The notes beneath the pieces are model-generated. The model did no database searches and was not told the origin of the DNA. It saw only the letters and a program-made list of their open reading frames with translations. Positions 19,211 to 27,840 of a stretch of 64,000 bases of DNA are shown in pieces (position 1 is the stretch's first letter; each line of letters opens with the position of its first letter). Location: contig JAHBSG010000001.1 of NCBI GenBank assembly GCA_019639235.1, positions 1 to 64,000 on the forward strand. Direction: 5' to 3'. The translations under genes were made by a program, and so were the position numbers. Source of the stretch: Acidobacteriota bacterium (lineage in GTDB: Bacteria; Acidobacteriota; Blastocatellia; Pyrinomonadales; Pyrinomonadaceae).

Positions 19211-19594
19211 ATGGCGACATTCAAGCGGTTCGAGGATATTGTTGCATGGCAGAAGGCTCGGGAACTGAACCTTGAGATTTACCGGATCTGTGGCTCCGGG
19301 CCGTTTTCCAAGGATTTTGATCTTCGCAACCAGATCCGTCGAGCATCGATATCGATCGCCGCGAACATTGCCGAAGGACAGGGACGACGCACCGATAAAG
19401 ATTTCGCACATTTTCTTAATATCGCCCTAGGTTCTGTCGCCGAAACGAAGTCGCATTTGTACTTGGCTTTAGACCTTGGTTACATCGACAACAAGATGTT
19501 TGACGAACTATACTCTCGGCTCGATGAGATCGGACGAATGACGTTTGGTCTCATCCAACATTTGCGAAACGCGATCAAGACAATTGAGGTTTAG
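19211..19594 (+). CDS. Four-helix-bundle protein, 23S rRNA intervening-sequence (IVP/S23) family, copy 1
   Basis: A canonical 127-residue member of the IVP family: FEDIVAWQKARELNLEIYR, then QIRRASISIAANIAEGQGR, then FAHFLNIALGSVAETKSHL and a final helix. The family was first found in insertions within 23S rRNA genes; relatives include the Avd accessory protein of diversity-generating retroelements. The biochemical role is unknown. Here it is not in an rRNA gene but between two protein genes, flanked by inverted 9-bp repeats (19126-19188 and 19625-19664). The flanking genes look intact, consistent with insertion into a spacer. No reverse transcriptase or template repeat is nearby. Confidence 0.92.
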   Translation: MATFKRFEDIVAWQKARELNLEIYRICGSGPFSKDFDLRNQIRRASISIAANIAEGQGRRTDKDFAHFLNIALGSVAETKSHLYLALDLGYIDNKMFDELYSRLDEIGRMTFGLIQHLRNAIKTIEV

Positions 19595-19624
19595 GAAACC
19601 CAAGACGGTCCAAAGCTATGCTAC

Positions 19625-19664
19625 GGACTTCCAAGACCTCCTAGACTTCCAAGACTGACTAGAC
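19625..19664 (-). repeat. Right arm of IVP-1 cassette: inverted 9-bp units
   Basis: On the minus strand the region reads as degenerate copies of the left-arm unit: GTCTTGGAAGTC, GTCTAGGAGGTC, GTCTTGGAAGTCC. It lies 30 bp after the IVP stop and just before the EVE gene. Together with the left arm it forms the inverted-repeat frame of the cassette. Confidence 0.8.
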
Positions 19665-19673
19665 AATAAACTT

Positions 19674-20078
19674 ATGAACTACTGGATGGTTAAACAAGAG
19701 CCCGATTCTTACTCTTGGGATGATTTTGTTAAGGACGGTAAGACCGATTGGACCGGCGTGCGGAACTATCAGGCGCGCAACAACCTTCGCGATATGAAGG
19801 TCGGCGATAAGGTGCTTTTCTACCACTCGAATATCGGCAAAGAGGTCGTCGGTATCGCAAAGGTGACGAAGGCCGCTTTTCCGGACCCGACCGCCGACGA
19901 TGAGAAATGGGTCGCCGTCGAGCTCTCGCCGGTCAAACCGCTAAAGAAGCCGGTCGGGCTCGGGCAGATGAAAGAGAACCTCGCGCTTAGCGAGCTGAAG
20001 CTCATCCGGCAATCCCAGCTTTCCGTAATGCCCGTAACGAAAGACGAGTTCGAAGAGATCCTCAGCATGGCTAGGTAA
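19674..20078 (+). CDS. EVE domain protein
   Basis: A 134-residue single-domain protein of the EVE/Thy28 group (PUA-like fold that binds modified nucleobases or RNA). Diagnostic stretches: YWMVKQEPDSYSWDDF, WTGVRNYQARNNLRDMKVGD and VLFYHSNIGKEVVGIAKV. In bacteria EVE proteins are linked to modified bases or RNA modification, but the ligand here is unknown. It starts right after the IVP-1 right arm and is 5 bp before the ATP-grasp gene. Confidence 0.93.
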   Translation: MNYWMVKQEPDSYSWDDFVKDGKTDWTGVRNYQARNNLRDMKVGDKVLFYHSNIGKEVVGIAKVTKAAFPDPTADDEKWVAVELSPVKPLKKPVGLGQMKENLALSELKLIRQSQLSVMPVTKDEFEEILSMAR

Positions 20079-20083
20079 CCCGA

Positions 20084-21442
20084 ATGACACGAAAAGAAGC
20101 CGTTGAGTATTACCATCAGTTGCTCGAGGACGCCGACCTCGTAAGCGAATCCGTCGATGTGCTCGATAGAGGCCTTGAGTCGGCACGTTTGATCTTCGGC
20201 GGCCGCCGCCTGACGCCGTATCTCAGGCCGCATTTCATTACCGCGGACGAATGGGCAATGGCACGACGGGCCTGCGAGACCATTTGGAGTGCTTTGCAGA
20301 AGGTAAAGGAAGCCGCGGTCGAGAGCGATGAACTGCTCGACGAACTTGGCATCACGGAGATCGAAAGGGAATTGGTGAAGATCGATCCGGGCTATCGCCA
20401 AGTCTCGCCGACCGCCCGGCTCGATTCCTTTCTCGGCGAATCGGCCTACAGCTTTGTCGAGCTCAATGGCGAAAGCCCGGCGGGTATTGCGTATTCCGAT
20501 TCGGCCTCGAACATATTTCTCGACCTTCCGATCATGAAGCGGTTCACCGAGCGGTATCCGGTCTCGAAGCTGGAAGGTCGGGCGAAGCTTTTGCAGGTGC
20601 TTCTTGATTGCCACACCGAGTACCTCGGCCGCCAGCCGGACGAGAAGCCCGTAATTGCGATCGTCGATCTCAAGGGCCTTCCGACACAGCAGGAGTTCGA
20701 GCTCTTCCGTGATTTCTTTGAATATTCCGGCTACTCGGCCGTGATCTGTTCGCCGGAGGAGCTAGAGTTCGATGGCGAAAAGCTATGGTACGGCGGAGTT
20801 GCGATCGACATCGTTTACAAACGGCTGCTCGTTAATGAATATCTGCCGATAATGGATAAGGCTCCGGCATTGCTCGACGCCTACCGGGCCGGTGCGGTCT
20901 GCATGGTCAATAGTTTCCGCGGTAAGCTCGTTCACAAGAAAGCGATCTTCGCCGTGCTGACCAATGAACGCTATGCCTCGCTCTTTAATGAGGCGGAACT
21001 TGCGGCGATCGCAGATCATATCCCGTGGACGCGCCGCTTCCGAAATGAAAACACCATAAACGCAGGCACCGAGATCGACCTCGTCGAATGGACTCGGTCC
21101 AATTCATCAAAGCTCGTCTTGAAACCGAATGACGACTACGGCGGCCACGGCATTTACATCGGCTGGAGCCTGAGCGAAAGCGAATGGGATGAAGCGATCG
21201 CGGTTGCTCTCGCGAACGGCGACTATCTGGTCCAGGAAAAGGTCCAGACCGCGAAAGAGCACTTTCCGATGCTGTTTGACGAACACGGAAAATGGGGAAT
21301 GGTCGAGCAGCTGGTTGACCTCGATCCGCTTCTTTTCAACGGCGTCGTCGGCTCCGCGTTCACACGCCTTTCCTCGTCCGAACTGGCGAATGTTTCAAGC
21401 GGCGGCGGGATGGTCCCGACCTTCATTCTGGGAGACGTTTAA
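20084..21442 (+). CDS. Circularly permuted ATP-grasp-like protein
   Basis: A 452-residue cytoplasmic protein. The features LVLKPNDDYGGHGIYIG (nucleotide-binding strand and Gly loop), YLVQEKVQTAKEHFP and the C-terminal GVVGSAFTRLSS fit the circularly permuted ATP-grasp group, whose members ligate carboxylates to amines, such as glutathionylspermidine-synthase-like enzymes. VELNGESPAGIAYSD earlier resembles the metal/substrate segment of the same group. The substrate is unknown. It follows the EVE gene by 5 bp and precedes a protease by 2 bp, so the three are likely co-transcribed. Confidence 0.75.
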   Translation: MTRKEAVEYYHQLLEDADLVSESVDVLDRGLESARLIFGGRRLTPYLRPHFITADEWAMARRACETIWSALQKVKEAAVESDELLDELGITEIERELVKIDPGYRQVSPTARLDSFLGESAYSFVELNGESPAGIAYSDSASNIFLDLPIMKRFTERYPVSKLEGRAKLLQVLLDCHTEYLGRQPDEKPVIAIVDLKGLPTQQEFELFRDFFEYSGYSAVICSPEELEFDGEKLWYGGVAIDIVYKRLLVNEYLPIMDKAPALLDAYRAGAVCMVNSFRGKLVHKKAIFAVLTNERYASLFNEAELAAIADHIPWTRRFRNENTINAGTEIDLVEWTRSNSSKLVLKPNDDYGGHGIYIGWSLSESEWDEAIAVALANGDYLVQEKVQTAKEHFPMLFDEHGKWGMVEQLVDLDPLLFNGVVGSAFTRLSSSELANVSSGGGMVPTFILGDV

Positions 21443-21444
21443 CA

Positions 21445-22914
21445 ATGAGAACTACGGCAATCGCTCTTCTTTTTGTGCTGTTCGCGTGCCTCACCATCGG
21501 CGTTAATGCCCAGTCGCAGGTGCGGTTGTTTTCTATCACTGAAACCGCGAGCCCATTTGCCGAAAGGTCTTCGACCGCTGCAGTTCGTGAATACACGATC
21601 TCGGTAAATTCGGGCGAGGCCATGATGGCGGAGGCTTTGGAGCTGCCGATCGCTGATGGCAAAGCCTACCGAGCCGTGAAGTCGGAATCTGAAGTGCGTG
21701 GCGTCGATGACGTCACATGGCGCGGAAAGATCAATGAAAAGGGCTTTGAAGGCGATGTCATATTGACCTTCCGCAAGGGCCACGTGGCAGGGCTCATTTA
21801 TACCCCGGAAGCAGTTTTTGAGATCGTCCCGCGTGGCAGCCATCACATTCTCGTTGAGCTCGATCAGTCTTTGTTCCCGGAGTGCGGCGGTGCCATTGAG
21901 CCCGGAGAAGCAACGAGACAAGTGACGCCTGAAGGCGGGTTGCTTCAAACCTCATCTGATTCCGGCGACCGCATCGATGTCCTGGTCGTCTTTACAACGG
22001 CGACGAAGAATTTTCTCGGCGGCGAAGCCCAAGCCCAGACCCTTTCGCAGAACGCCATCGACGCGACGAACACAGCTTACATCAACAGCCGGGTTCGTCA
22101 GCGGGTTCGGATGGTTGATGCCAAGGAATGGGTATATACGGAAACCACAAGCGCAAGCACCGACCTAAGCACACTGAGAAATGATGCAGGGGTCCAGGCC
22201 TTGCGAAACGCAGCAAACGCCGACCTTGTCGCAATGATCGGCGAGATCGCCGGGGCTTGCGGGGTCGGTTACCTGATGGGTTCGAATCCTGCCGGAAATC
22301 CGAGCAACGGATACACGGTCACGGCCCGGAGCTGCGCGGTGGGCAATCTTTCGTTTGCCCATGAGCTTGGGCACAACATGGGCAGCCAGCATAATCCGGA
22401 GAACGGAAGCGGAGCGACTCTCCCTTATGGCTACGGCCATTATGTCAACGGCGTGTTCCGGACCGTGATGTCGTATTCGAACCCATGCGCAAATGGGTGC
22501 ACGCGAAGAGCGTATTTCTCGAATCCCTCGATACTTTATCAAGGCTTTCCGACCGGGCTCGACAACGCACGCGACAACGTTCGGGCGATCAATAACACCG
22601 CGGATGCCATCGCGAACTATCGTTACAGCGGCTCGAGCATTACGCTCGTTAACTTCGCTAACGGCGGCTCTTTGCCCCGCGGTATCGGTAGGCCGGTAAC
22701 CTGGAAAACGAATAATCTCGGCGGGAATGTTCGCATCGAAATTTCCCGAAACGAAGGACTGACTTGGTCGACCGTCCTAGCGAGCACGCCAAACGACGGT
22801 AGCGAAGCTGTTGCGGTGTGGGGAACCGCGAGCCGCCGGGCGTGGCTGCGGGTTGTCAGTCTCGATTCACCGACCGTTTCTGATACCTCGACCGGTGCTG
22901 TTTATCTTCGATGA
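21445..22914 (+). CDS. Secreted zinc metalloprotease (reprolysin-like, metzincin)
   Basis: An exported 489-residue protein: signal peptide MRTTAIALLFVLFACLTIGV followed by NAQ, a propeptide-like region to about 170, then a catalytic domain with the extended zinc motif HELGHNMGSQH near residue 307 and a Met-turn region (TVMSYSN). The order matches M12B/reprolysin-type metzincins. After the protease domain comes a beta-rich C-terminal segment (TWKTNNLGGNVRIEISRN) that may be an Ig-like or P-domain-like module. It likely degrades extracellular or envelope protein. Starts 2 bp after the ATP-grasp gene. Confidence 0.9.
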   Translation: MRTTAIALLFVLFACLTIGVNAQSQVRLFSITETASPFAERSSTAAVREYTISVNSGEAMMAEALELPIADGKAYRAVKSESEVRGVDDVTWRGKINEKGFEGDVILTFRKGHVAGLIYTPEAVFEIVPRGSHHILVELDQSLFPECGGAIEPGEATRQVTPEGGLLQTSSDSGDRIDVLVVFTTATKNFLGGEAQAQTLSQNAIDATNTAYINSRVRQRVRMVDAKEWVYTETTSASTDLSTLRNDAGVQALRNAANADLVAMIGEIAGACGVGYLMGSNPAGNPSNGYTVTARSCAVGNLSFAHELGHNMGSQHNPENGSGATLPYGYGHYVNGVFRTVMSYSNPCANGCTRRAYFSNPSILYQGFPTGLDNARDNVRAINNTADAIANYRYSGSSITLVNFANGGSLPRGIGRPVTWKTNNLGGNVRIEISRNEGLTWSTVLASTPNDGSEAVAVWGTASRRAWLRVVSLDSPTVSDTSTGAVYLR

Positions 22915-22947
22915 GCCGGCCTGCGGTCTTTTGATTTATATCCGATC

Positions 22948-24564
22948 ATGACGAAATCTTCCGAGAATCGCCTGCGTGTCCTTACCGATGAATATCTGCA
23001 CCTCGCTGAAAAGCTCCGGCAAGGCGGCGGGCAGGAAAAGGTCGAAAAGATCCACAAGCAAGGAAAGCTGACGGCCCGCGAGCGGATCGGGCTTTTGCTT
23101 GATAAGGACGCTTACGCTCAGGAGATCGGACTTCTGGTCGCCTATGACGAATATGGCGGTCAGGCTCCGGTTGCCGCGGTGGTAACGGTCGTCGGAAAAA
23201 TTCAAGGCCGCGAGTGCGTCGTCATCGCCAATGACGCGACGATCAAAGCCGGTGCCTGGTATCCCGAGACGATCAAAAAGATACTCCGTGCACAGGAGAT
23301 CGCGATGCGAAACCGCGTCCCGATCATCTATCTCGTCGATTCGGCGGGAGTCAATCTTCCGTATCAGGGCGGCGTTTTTCCCGGCCAATACGGTGCGGCC
23401 CGCATCTTCTATTACAACTCGATAATGCGGCGGTATCTGAAGGTGCCGCAGATCGCCGCCGTTATGGGAATGTGCGTCGCGGGTGGTGCATACCTGCCTG
23501 CGCTCAGCGACGTTATCCTGATGGTTGAGGGCACGTCGTTCATGGGGCTCGGCGGAGCGAATCTCGTCAAAGGTGCGACCGGCCAGACCATCGATAACGA
23601 AACGCTTGGCGGGGCGATGACGCACAATGCCATCTCCGGCGTCGCCCATTACCGCACCAAGGACGATGCCGAGTGTATTGCGAAGATCCGTGAGCTCGTC
23701 GCCGAAATGCCGGCGAAAGAGCCTACTCGGGTTTCTGTTGAAGAAAGCCGTGAGCCATTAGCCGTAAGCGATAAGCTTTACGAATTGCTCCCTGAGGATC
23801 ACCGCGCACCGTATGACATGCACGCCGTTCTTGAGACATTTCTGGACGAGGGCGGCATCGATGAATTTCAGGCAGATTTCGCCAAGGAAATGATCTGCGG
23901 AACGGCACGCATCGGCGGCATTCTGGTCGGTGTTATTGCCAATAGCCGCGGGATGTCAAAGGGCAAACCCGGCGAGCCGCCGCGTTTTGGCGGGATCGTG
24001 TATACGGAATCAGCCGAAAAGACGGCGTATTTTATCGAGAACTGCGACCGCCACGGGACGCCGTTGCTTTTTGTTCAGGACGTCTCGGGCTTCATGGTCG
24101 GGGCCGATGCCGAGCACTCGGGCATCATCCGTGCGGGAGCGCGTTTCGTCGAAGCGATGGCGACCGCCCGCGTGCCGAAGATCGTTCTGACCGTCAACCA
24201 CGCCTCGGGTGCCGGATATTACGCAATGGCCGGCCAGGGCTTTGACCCCGATTTCATCTTCTCGCTGCCTACCGGGCGAATGGGTGTGATGGAAGGCGAC
24301 AGCGCCGTTCAGGCGATCTTTGGAACGCAGCTCGAAAAGCTCAAGAAAGAAGGGAAAGAGCCGGATGTGGCGATGCTGGCCGAGATGGACAAAGTGCGAG
24401 CGACTTACGACAAAGAACTCGACGCCAAGCACGCCGCCGCCCGCGGACTGGTCGATGCGATCATTACACCCGAAGACCTCCGCCCGGCGTTGATCCTTGC
24501 ACTTGAGACGTCCCTCAACACATCAACGCCGCACATCGGGGCGTTTGTCCTTCCGACGATATAA
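22948..24564 (+). CDS. Acyl-CoA carboxylase, carboxyltransferase (beta) subunit
   Basis: Biotin-dependent carboxyltransferase of the propionyl/methylcrotonyl-CoA carboxylase group. Features: GKLTARERIGLLLDKD, IYLVDSAGVNLPYQ, the N-lobe oxyanion loop AVMGMCVAGGAYLPALSD, and the C-lobe RGMSKGKPGEPPRFGG, LLFVQDVSGFMVG and TVNHASGAGYYAMAG. The length of 538 matches MCC/PCC beta subunits. It needs a biotin carboxylase/BCCP alpha subunit, not present here. With the B12-binding mutase subunit (37814) and enoyl-CoA hydratases it suggests branched-chain amino acid or propionate catabolism; the acyl-CoA cannot be fixed from sequence by eye. Confidence 0.93.
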   Translation: MTKSSENRLRVLTDEYLHLAEKLRQGGGQEKVEKIHKQGKLTARERIGLLLDKDAYAQEIGLLVAYDEYGGQAPVAAVVTVVGKIQGRECVVIANDATIKAGAWYPETIKKILRAQEIAMRNRVPIIYLVDSAGVNLPYQGGVFPGQYGAARIFYYNSIMRRYLKVPQIAAVMGMCVAGGAYLPALSDVILMVEGTSFMGLGGANLVKGATGQTIDNETLGGAMTHNAISGVAHYRTKDDAECIAKIRELVAEMPAKEPTRVSVEESREPLAVSDKLYELLPEDHRAPYDMHAVLETFLDEGGIDEFQADFAKEMICGTARIGGILVGVIANSRGMSKGKPGEPPRFGGIVYTESAEKTAYFIENCDRHGTPLLFVQDVSGFMVGADAEHSGIIRAGARFVEAMATARVPKIVLTVNHASGAGYYAMAGQGFDPDFIFSLPTGRMGVMEGDSAVQAIFGTQLEKLKKEGKEPDVAMLAEMDKVRATYDKELDAKHAAARGLVDAIITPEDLRPALILALETSLNTSTPHIGAFVLPTI

Positions 24565-24575
24565 AAGAGCGTGAA

Positions 24576-25241
24576 TTATTCGATCGGGGGCTCAATTATG
24601 ATCGTGCTCGTGTAATCGTATTCAGTGGTGGTTCGGTATTTATTTGGGGGAATTGTATCTTCGCTGGCCATACGCAGAAGCATTCCGTCCTCACGGTACC
24701 AGTACTCTTCGACGAACGTTCGTACCAATTTTCTTTCAGCAATCGTGGTCGTCGTTATGGTTTTTCTGTACCGGTCCGCCTTCTGACCATTGATCCGATG
24801 CTTACCCAAATACGCGTACTCGGTTTCGATCCTCGGCGGAGGACCTAGGGTGCCGGTGCCGCGACCGCCCGCAACCGCCGAACCGGGGCCAGAGGAAACT
24901 TCCACTTTCCGCCATCCGTCGTCATTTTGGCGGGCGTAAAAATTACCACCGATCCTGATCGTTTCCGACCTTGTTTCAAAACCTTTTGATGTTCGGCTAA
25001 CCGAGATTCGCATCGCGCCATCCGGTCCGTGGTCGTAAACCGTACGGCTACGGTCTCCTGGCGCATATCCCTCAGTCGTAACTATTACGCGCATCGCACG
25101 ACCAGCACGTAATCGCGTTGCGGTGTTGATCTTGCTTCTGAATTCGCCCTCGTCGATCTTTCTGGTTTGAGCCTGAGCATCGATACATAAGACCGCAGTT
25201 ACGCCGATCAAAACAAAAAGTAATATAGATGTCTTTGTCAT
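24576..25241 (-). CDS. Secreted hypothetical protein
   Basis: A 221-residue protein with signal peptide MTKTSILLFVLIGVTAVLC ending near DAQAQT. The mature part is beta-rich (RSRTVYDHGPDGAMRISVSR, ETIRIGGNFYARQNDDGWRK, ETEYAYLGKHRINGQKADRY), resembling outer-membrane-lipoprotein-carrier-like or LolA/RseB-type folds that appear in many acidobacterial secreted proteins. This is only a shape-level guess. I chose ATG 25241, where the signal peptide begins, over an upstream frame extension to 25376 that would crowd the toxin gene. Confidence 0.65.
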   Translation of the reverse strand: MTKTSILLFVLIGVTAVLCIDAQAQTRKIDEGEFRSKINTATRLRAGRAMRVIVTTEGYAPGDRSRTVYDHGPDGAMRISVSRTSKGFETRSETIRIGGNFYARQNDDGWRKVEVSSGPGSAVAGGRGTGTLGPPPRIETEYAYLGKHRINGQKADRYRKTITTTTIAERKLVRTFVEEYWYREDGMLLRMASEDTIPPNKYRTTTEYDYTSTIIIEPPIE

Positions 25242-25372
25242 TTTTAGTCCATTGCCTCCGGGATGAAGATGTGACTGTTTATCCAACGGTTTCGCCACGG
25301 GCCTTTTCTTTGTCATTATGATTCGGCTTAGCAGAGGATGTGACAACAATAACCTAGAGTTGTCTATTTCCA

Positions 25373-25882
25373 TCAACTCAAACTTGCCCTGATATCTTTG
25401 ATGTTCAGCATCAAGGTTAGTGGCTCGATCGGTGATTCCTGGAATCCGTAACGCAAATAAAATTGTTTTGCGTCTTCATCCTTGGCGTGTGTAAGCATTG
25501 CCCGAAGTCCGGCAATGTCCGCGGCTGCAAGGGTTCTCAACATTGCGTCCTTGAGAAGGCCCTTCCCGAGTCCCTTTCCTTTCTCGCGAACATCGACCGC
25601 CAGCCTCGCCAGCAGGATGACCGGAATTGGATACTGCGGAAGTTGAGCATTTACGGACGGAGTTGCCTCAGCATGGGAAACTGAGCCGAAGGCGAGAGTA
25701 TAATAGCCAACGACACTGTCGCCACGCGTCGCTACATATGTCCGCGAGATCTCATTCTCTTGATTTATGAGGGCGTATTTTTTGAGAAATTGGTTGAGTG
25801 CAGGTTTTCCGCAGGCGAACCGGGAACGGTCATGCAACTCGGTGAGCAACTCTGGCGGAAGCAGAAGTCCGCTATTTTTCAT
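25373..25882 (-). CDS. GNAT-family toxin (TacT-like)
   Basis: A 169-residue GNAT acetyltransferase. The acetyl-CoA motif is LARLAVDVREKGKGLGKGLL, followed by ALRAML-type strand (here AGLRAMLTHAKDEDAKQFYL) and RYGFQESP, matching TacT-type toxins that acetylate aminoacyl-tRNA and stop translation. The N-terminal CGKPALNQFLKKYA fits the same group. It overlaps the upstream DUF1778 antitoxin gene by 11 bp, the usual order for these modules. Toxic activity is inferred from family and context. Confidence 0.9.
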   Translation of the reverse strand: MKNSGLLLPPELLTELHDRSRFACGKPALNQFLKKYALINQENEISRTYVATRGDSVVGYYTLAFGSVSHAEATPSVNAQLPQYPIPVILLARLAVDVREKGKGLGKGLLKDAMLRTLAAADIAGLRAMLTHAKDEDAKQFYLRYGFQESPIEPLTLMLNIKDIRASLS

Positions 25883-26156
25883 CGAAAACGCTGGGCTCCT
25901 TTAGAAGTTTCCTAAGCGCTTCGATGCTTCGCGGCGGAGCGTCTAGAGCGGCGACGAATCTTTTCCATTCGCGGTCAGATAGTTCGAAGTGAGCATCATC
26001 GCGAACGACGGCCTCGGCCGCCGAAAGTGCATTTTCCAGCACGAAATCGCTCAAATTCTTTCGCTCCTTTCGTGCCGCACGCTCAAGCAAAGCCTTGCCT
26101 TCGCTTGTGGTTCTAATGCTGAGCCTCTCTTTCTTTAATTCGATCGTCGTTGCCAT
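25872..26156 (-). CDS. DUF1778 ribbon-helix-helix antitoxin (TacA-like)
   Basis: A 94-residue antitoxin: an N-terminal ribbon-helix-helix (KKERLSIRTTSEGKALLERA) that binds DNA, and a C-terminal helix region (FELSDREWKRFVAALDAPP) that wraps the GNAT toxin. FELSDREW followed by ALDAPP is a hallmark of DUF1778. ATG 26156 is the family start; the frame is open to 26270 but those residues are unlike it. It overlaps the toxin by 11 bp. A palindrome 27 bp upstream is a likely autoregulatory operator. Confidence 0.92.
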   Translation of the reverse strand: MATTIELKKERLSIRTTSEGKALLERAARKERKNLSDFVLENALSAAEAVVRDDAHFELSDREWKRFVAALDAPPRSIEALRKLLKEPSVFDEK

Positions 26157-26182
26157 CGGTCCAATATCCTCTATTTGCCCGT

Positions 26183-26197
26183 GTACATCCAATGTAC
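26183..26197. promoter_or_regulatory. Probable antitoxin operator
   Basis: GTACAT-CCA-ATGTAC is a perfect 6-bp inverted repeat with a 3-bp centre, 27 bp upstream of the antitoxin start. A further half-site (GTACAG, 26211-26216) lies about 14 bp beyond it. Ribbon-helix-helix antitoxins typically bind such short palindromes over their own promoter. Confidence 0.6.
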
Positions 26198-26329
26198 GCC
26201 CATAAAAAGAGTACAGTAATTGTGAACAGAAAAGCAAGAATTTGACCGCGCCCGGCAAGCCGCAGATCAAAAGGGTTCAGGACCAAAACTTACTTACTGT
26301 TTGCCGGGAGTTCTGATAGGATTCGCCTT

Positions 26330-26851
26330 ATGGAGTTTGCCGTCGAAAGATCGGTCGAAATGCTGTCATCCACGCCGGGGACCTTGCGGGCGTGGATTGG
26401 CGGGCTTTCGGACGAGTGGACTGCTTCAGCCGGGAATCGTGACAATTGGGAGCCGTACGATATCGTCGGCCATCTGATCCACGCGGATGAAACGGATTGG
26501 ATCCCGCGGGCAAGGGTCATACTCGCTAAGGGAGAGGACCGAAGGTTTCCACCGTTCGACCGCTACGGCCAGTTCGAACGGCTGCAGGGAACGCCGCTAG
26601 CCGAACTGCTCGATGAATTTGCCGCTGTCCGCAAGCAATGTCTCGATGAGCTAATTGGCTGGAACCTCACACCCGAGCAGCTTGAGCTTTGCGGCATACA
26701 TCCCGAATTTGGCGAGGTTTCCCTTGAGCAGCTTCTCTCGACATGGGTCGTCCATGACCTGACACACATCCGGCAGATCGCGACCGCGATGGCACGCCGC
26801 TATGAAAGGGCGGTCGGCCCATGGAATGCATATCTCAGTATTTTGAATTGA
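26330..26851 (+). CDS. DinB-like protein
   Basis: A 173-residue four-helix protein of the DinB/YfiT superfamily. The metal-binding His residues appear at the expected places: DIVGHLIHADETDW in helix 2 and HDLTHIRQI in the last helices. Members include thiol transferases with mycothiol or bacillithiol, but many have unknown substrates. The stop is 1 bp before the next ATG, so it is co-transcribed with the cupin gene. Start at ATG 26330, the first in frame. Confidence 0.85.
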   Translation: MEFAVERSVEMLSSTPGTLRAWIGGLSDEWTASAGNRDNWEPYDIVGHLIHADETDWIPRARVILAKGEDRRFPPFDRYGQFERLQGTPLAELLDEFAAVRKQCLDELIGWNLTPEQLELCGIHPEFGEVSLEQLLSTWVVHDLTHIRQIATAMARRYERAVGPWNAYLSILN

Positions 26852-26852
26852 T

Positions 26853-27170
26853 ATGAAGTTTACTATTGACGAATTTTTGGGCCGGCTTCCGCTCCCGGCC
26901 AACGAGAAATGGCCCGACGGCGTTTGGGACATCGAGCCATTCGAAAAAGATGGAGTGAAGCTAGTCTTTTTCGCTCCCCGCGGGACCGATCGCCAAACCA
27001 GCCATGACGATGACGAGTTCTACTTCATCGCCCGCGGCAGAGGCGAGCTAGTTATCGCCGGCGAACGGCACTCATGCTCTGCCGGCGATGCGTTCTTCGT
27101 GCCGGCCGGGGTCGTGCATCGGTTCGAGAACTTTACCGACGATTTCGCGACATGGGCGATATTTTTCTGA
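26853..27170 (+). CDS. Single-domain cupin protein
   Basis: A 105-residue cupin barrel. Cupin motif 1 is seen as THS-like SHDDDEFYFIARGRGELVI and motif 2 as GDAFFVPAGVVHRFENF, with a His in each motif for metal binding. Small cupins act as dioxygenases, isomerases or sugar-binding proteins; the role here is unknown. It follows the DinB-like gene with a 1-bp gap and converges on the pyrophosphatase. Confidence 0.88.
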   Translation: MKFTIDEFLGRLPLPANEKWPDGVWDIEPFEKDGVKLVFFAPRGTDRQTSHDDDEFYFIARGRGELVIAGERHSCSAGDAFFVPAGVVHRFENFTDDFATWAIFF

Positions 27171-27194
27171 TCCCGCGGAAGCATTCGGGAAATC

Positions 27195-27812
<618 letters not shown>

Positions 27813-27840
27813 ATCGCTATTATTAAGCCGTAGCCCGCCG

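Noticed and set aside
19211-19594. Diversity-generating retroelement (IVP resembles Avd)
   Set aside because: No reverse transcriptase, template repeat or variable-repeat target gene nearby.
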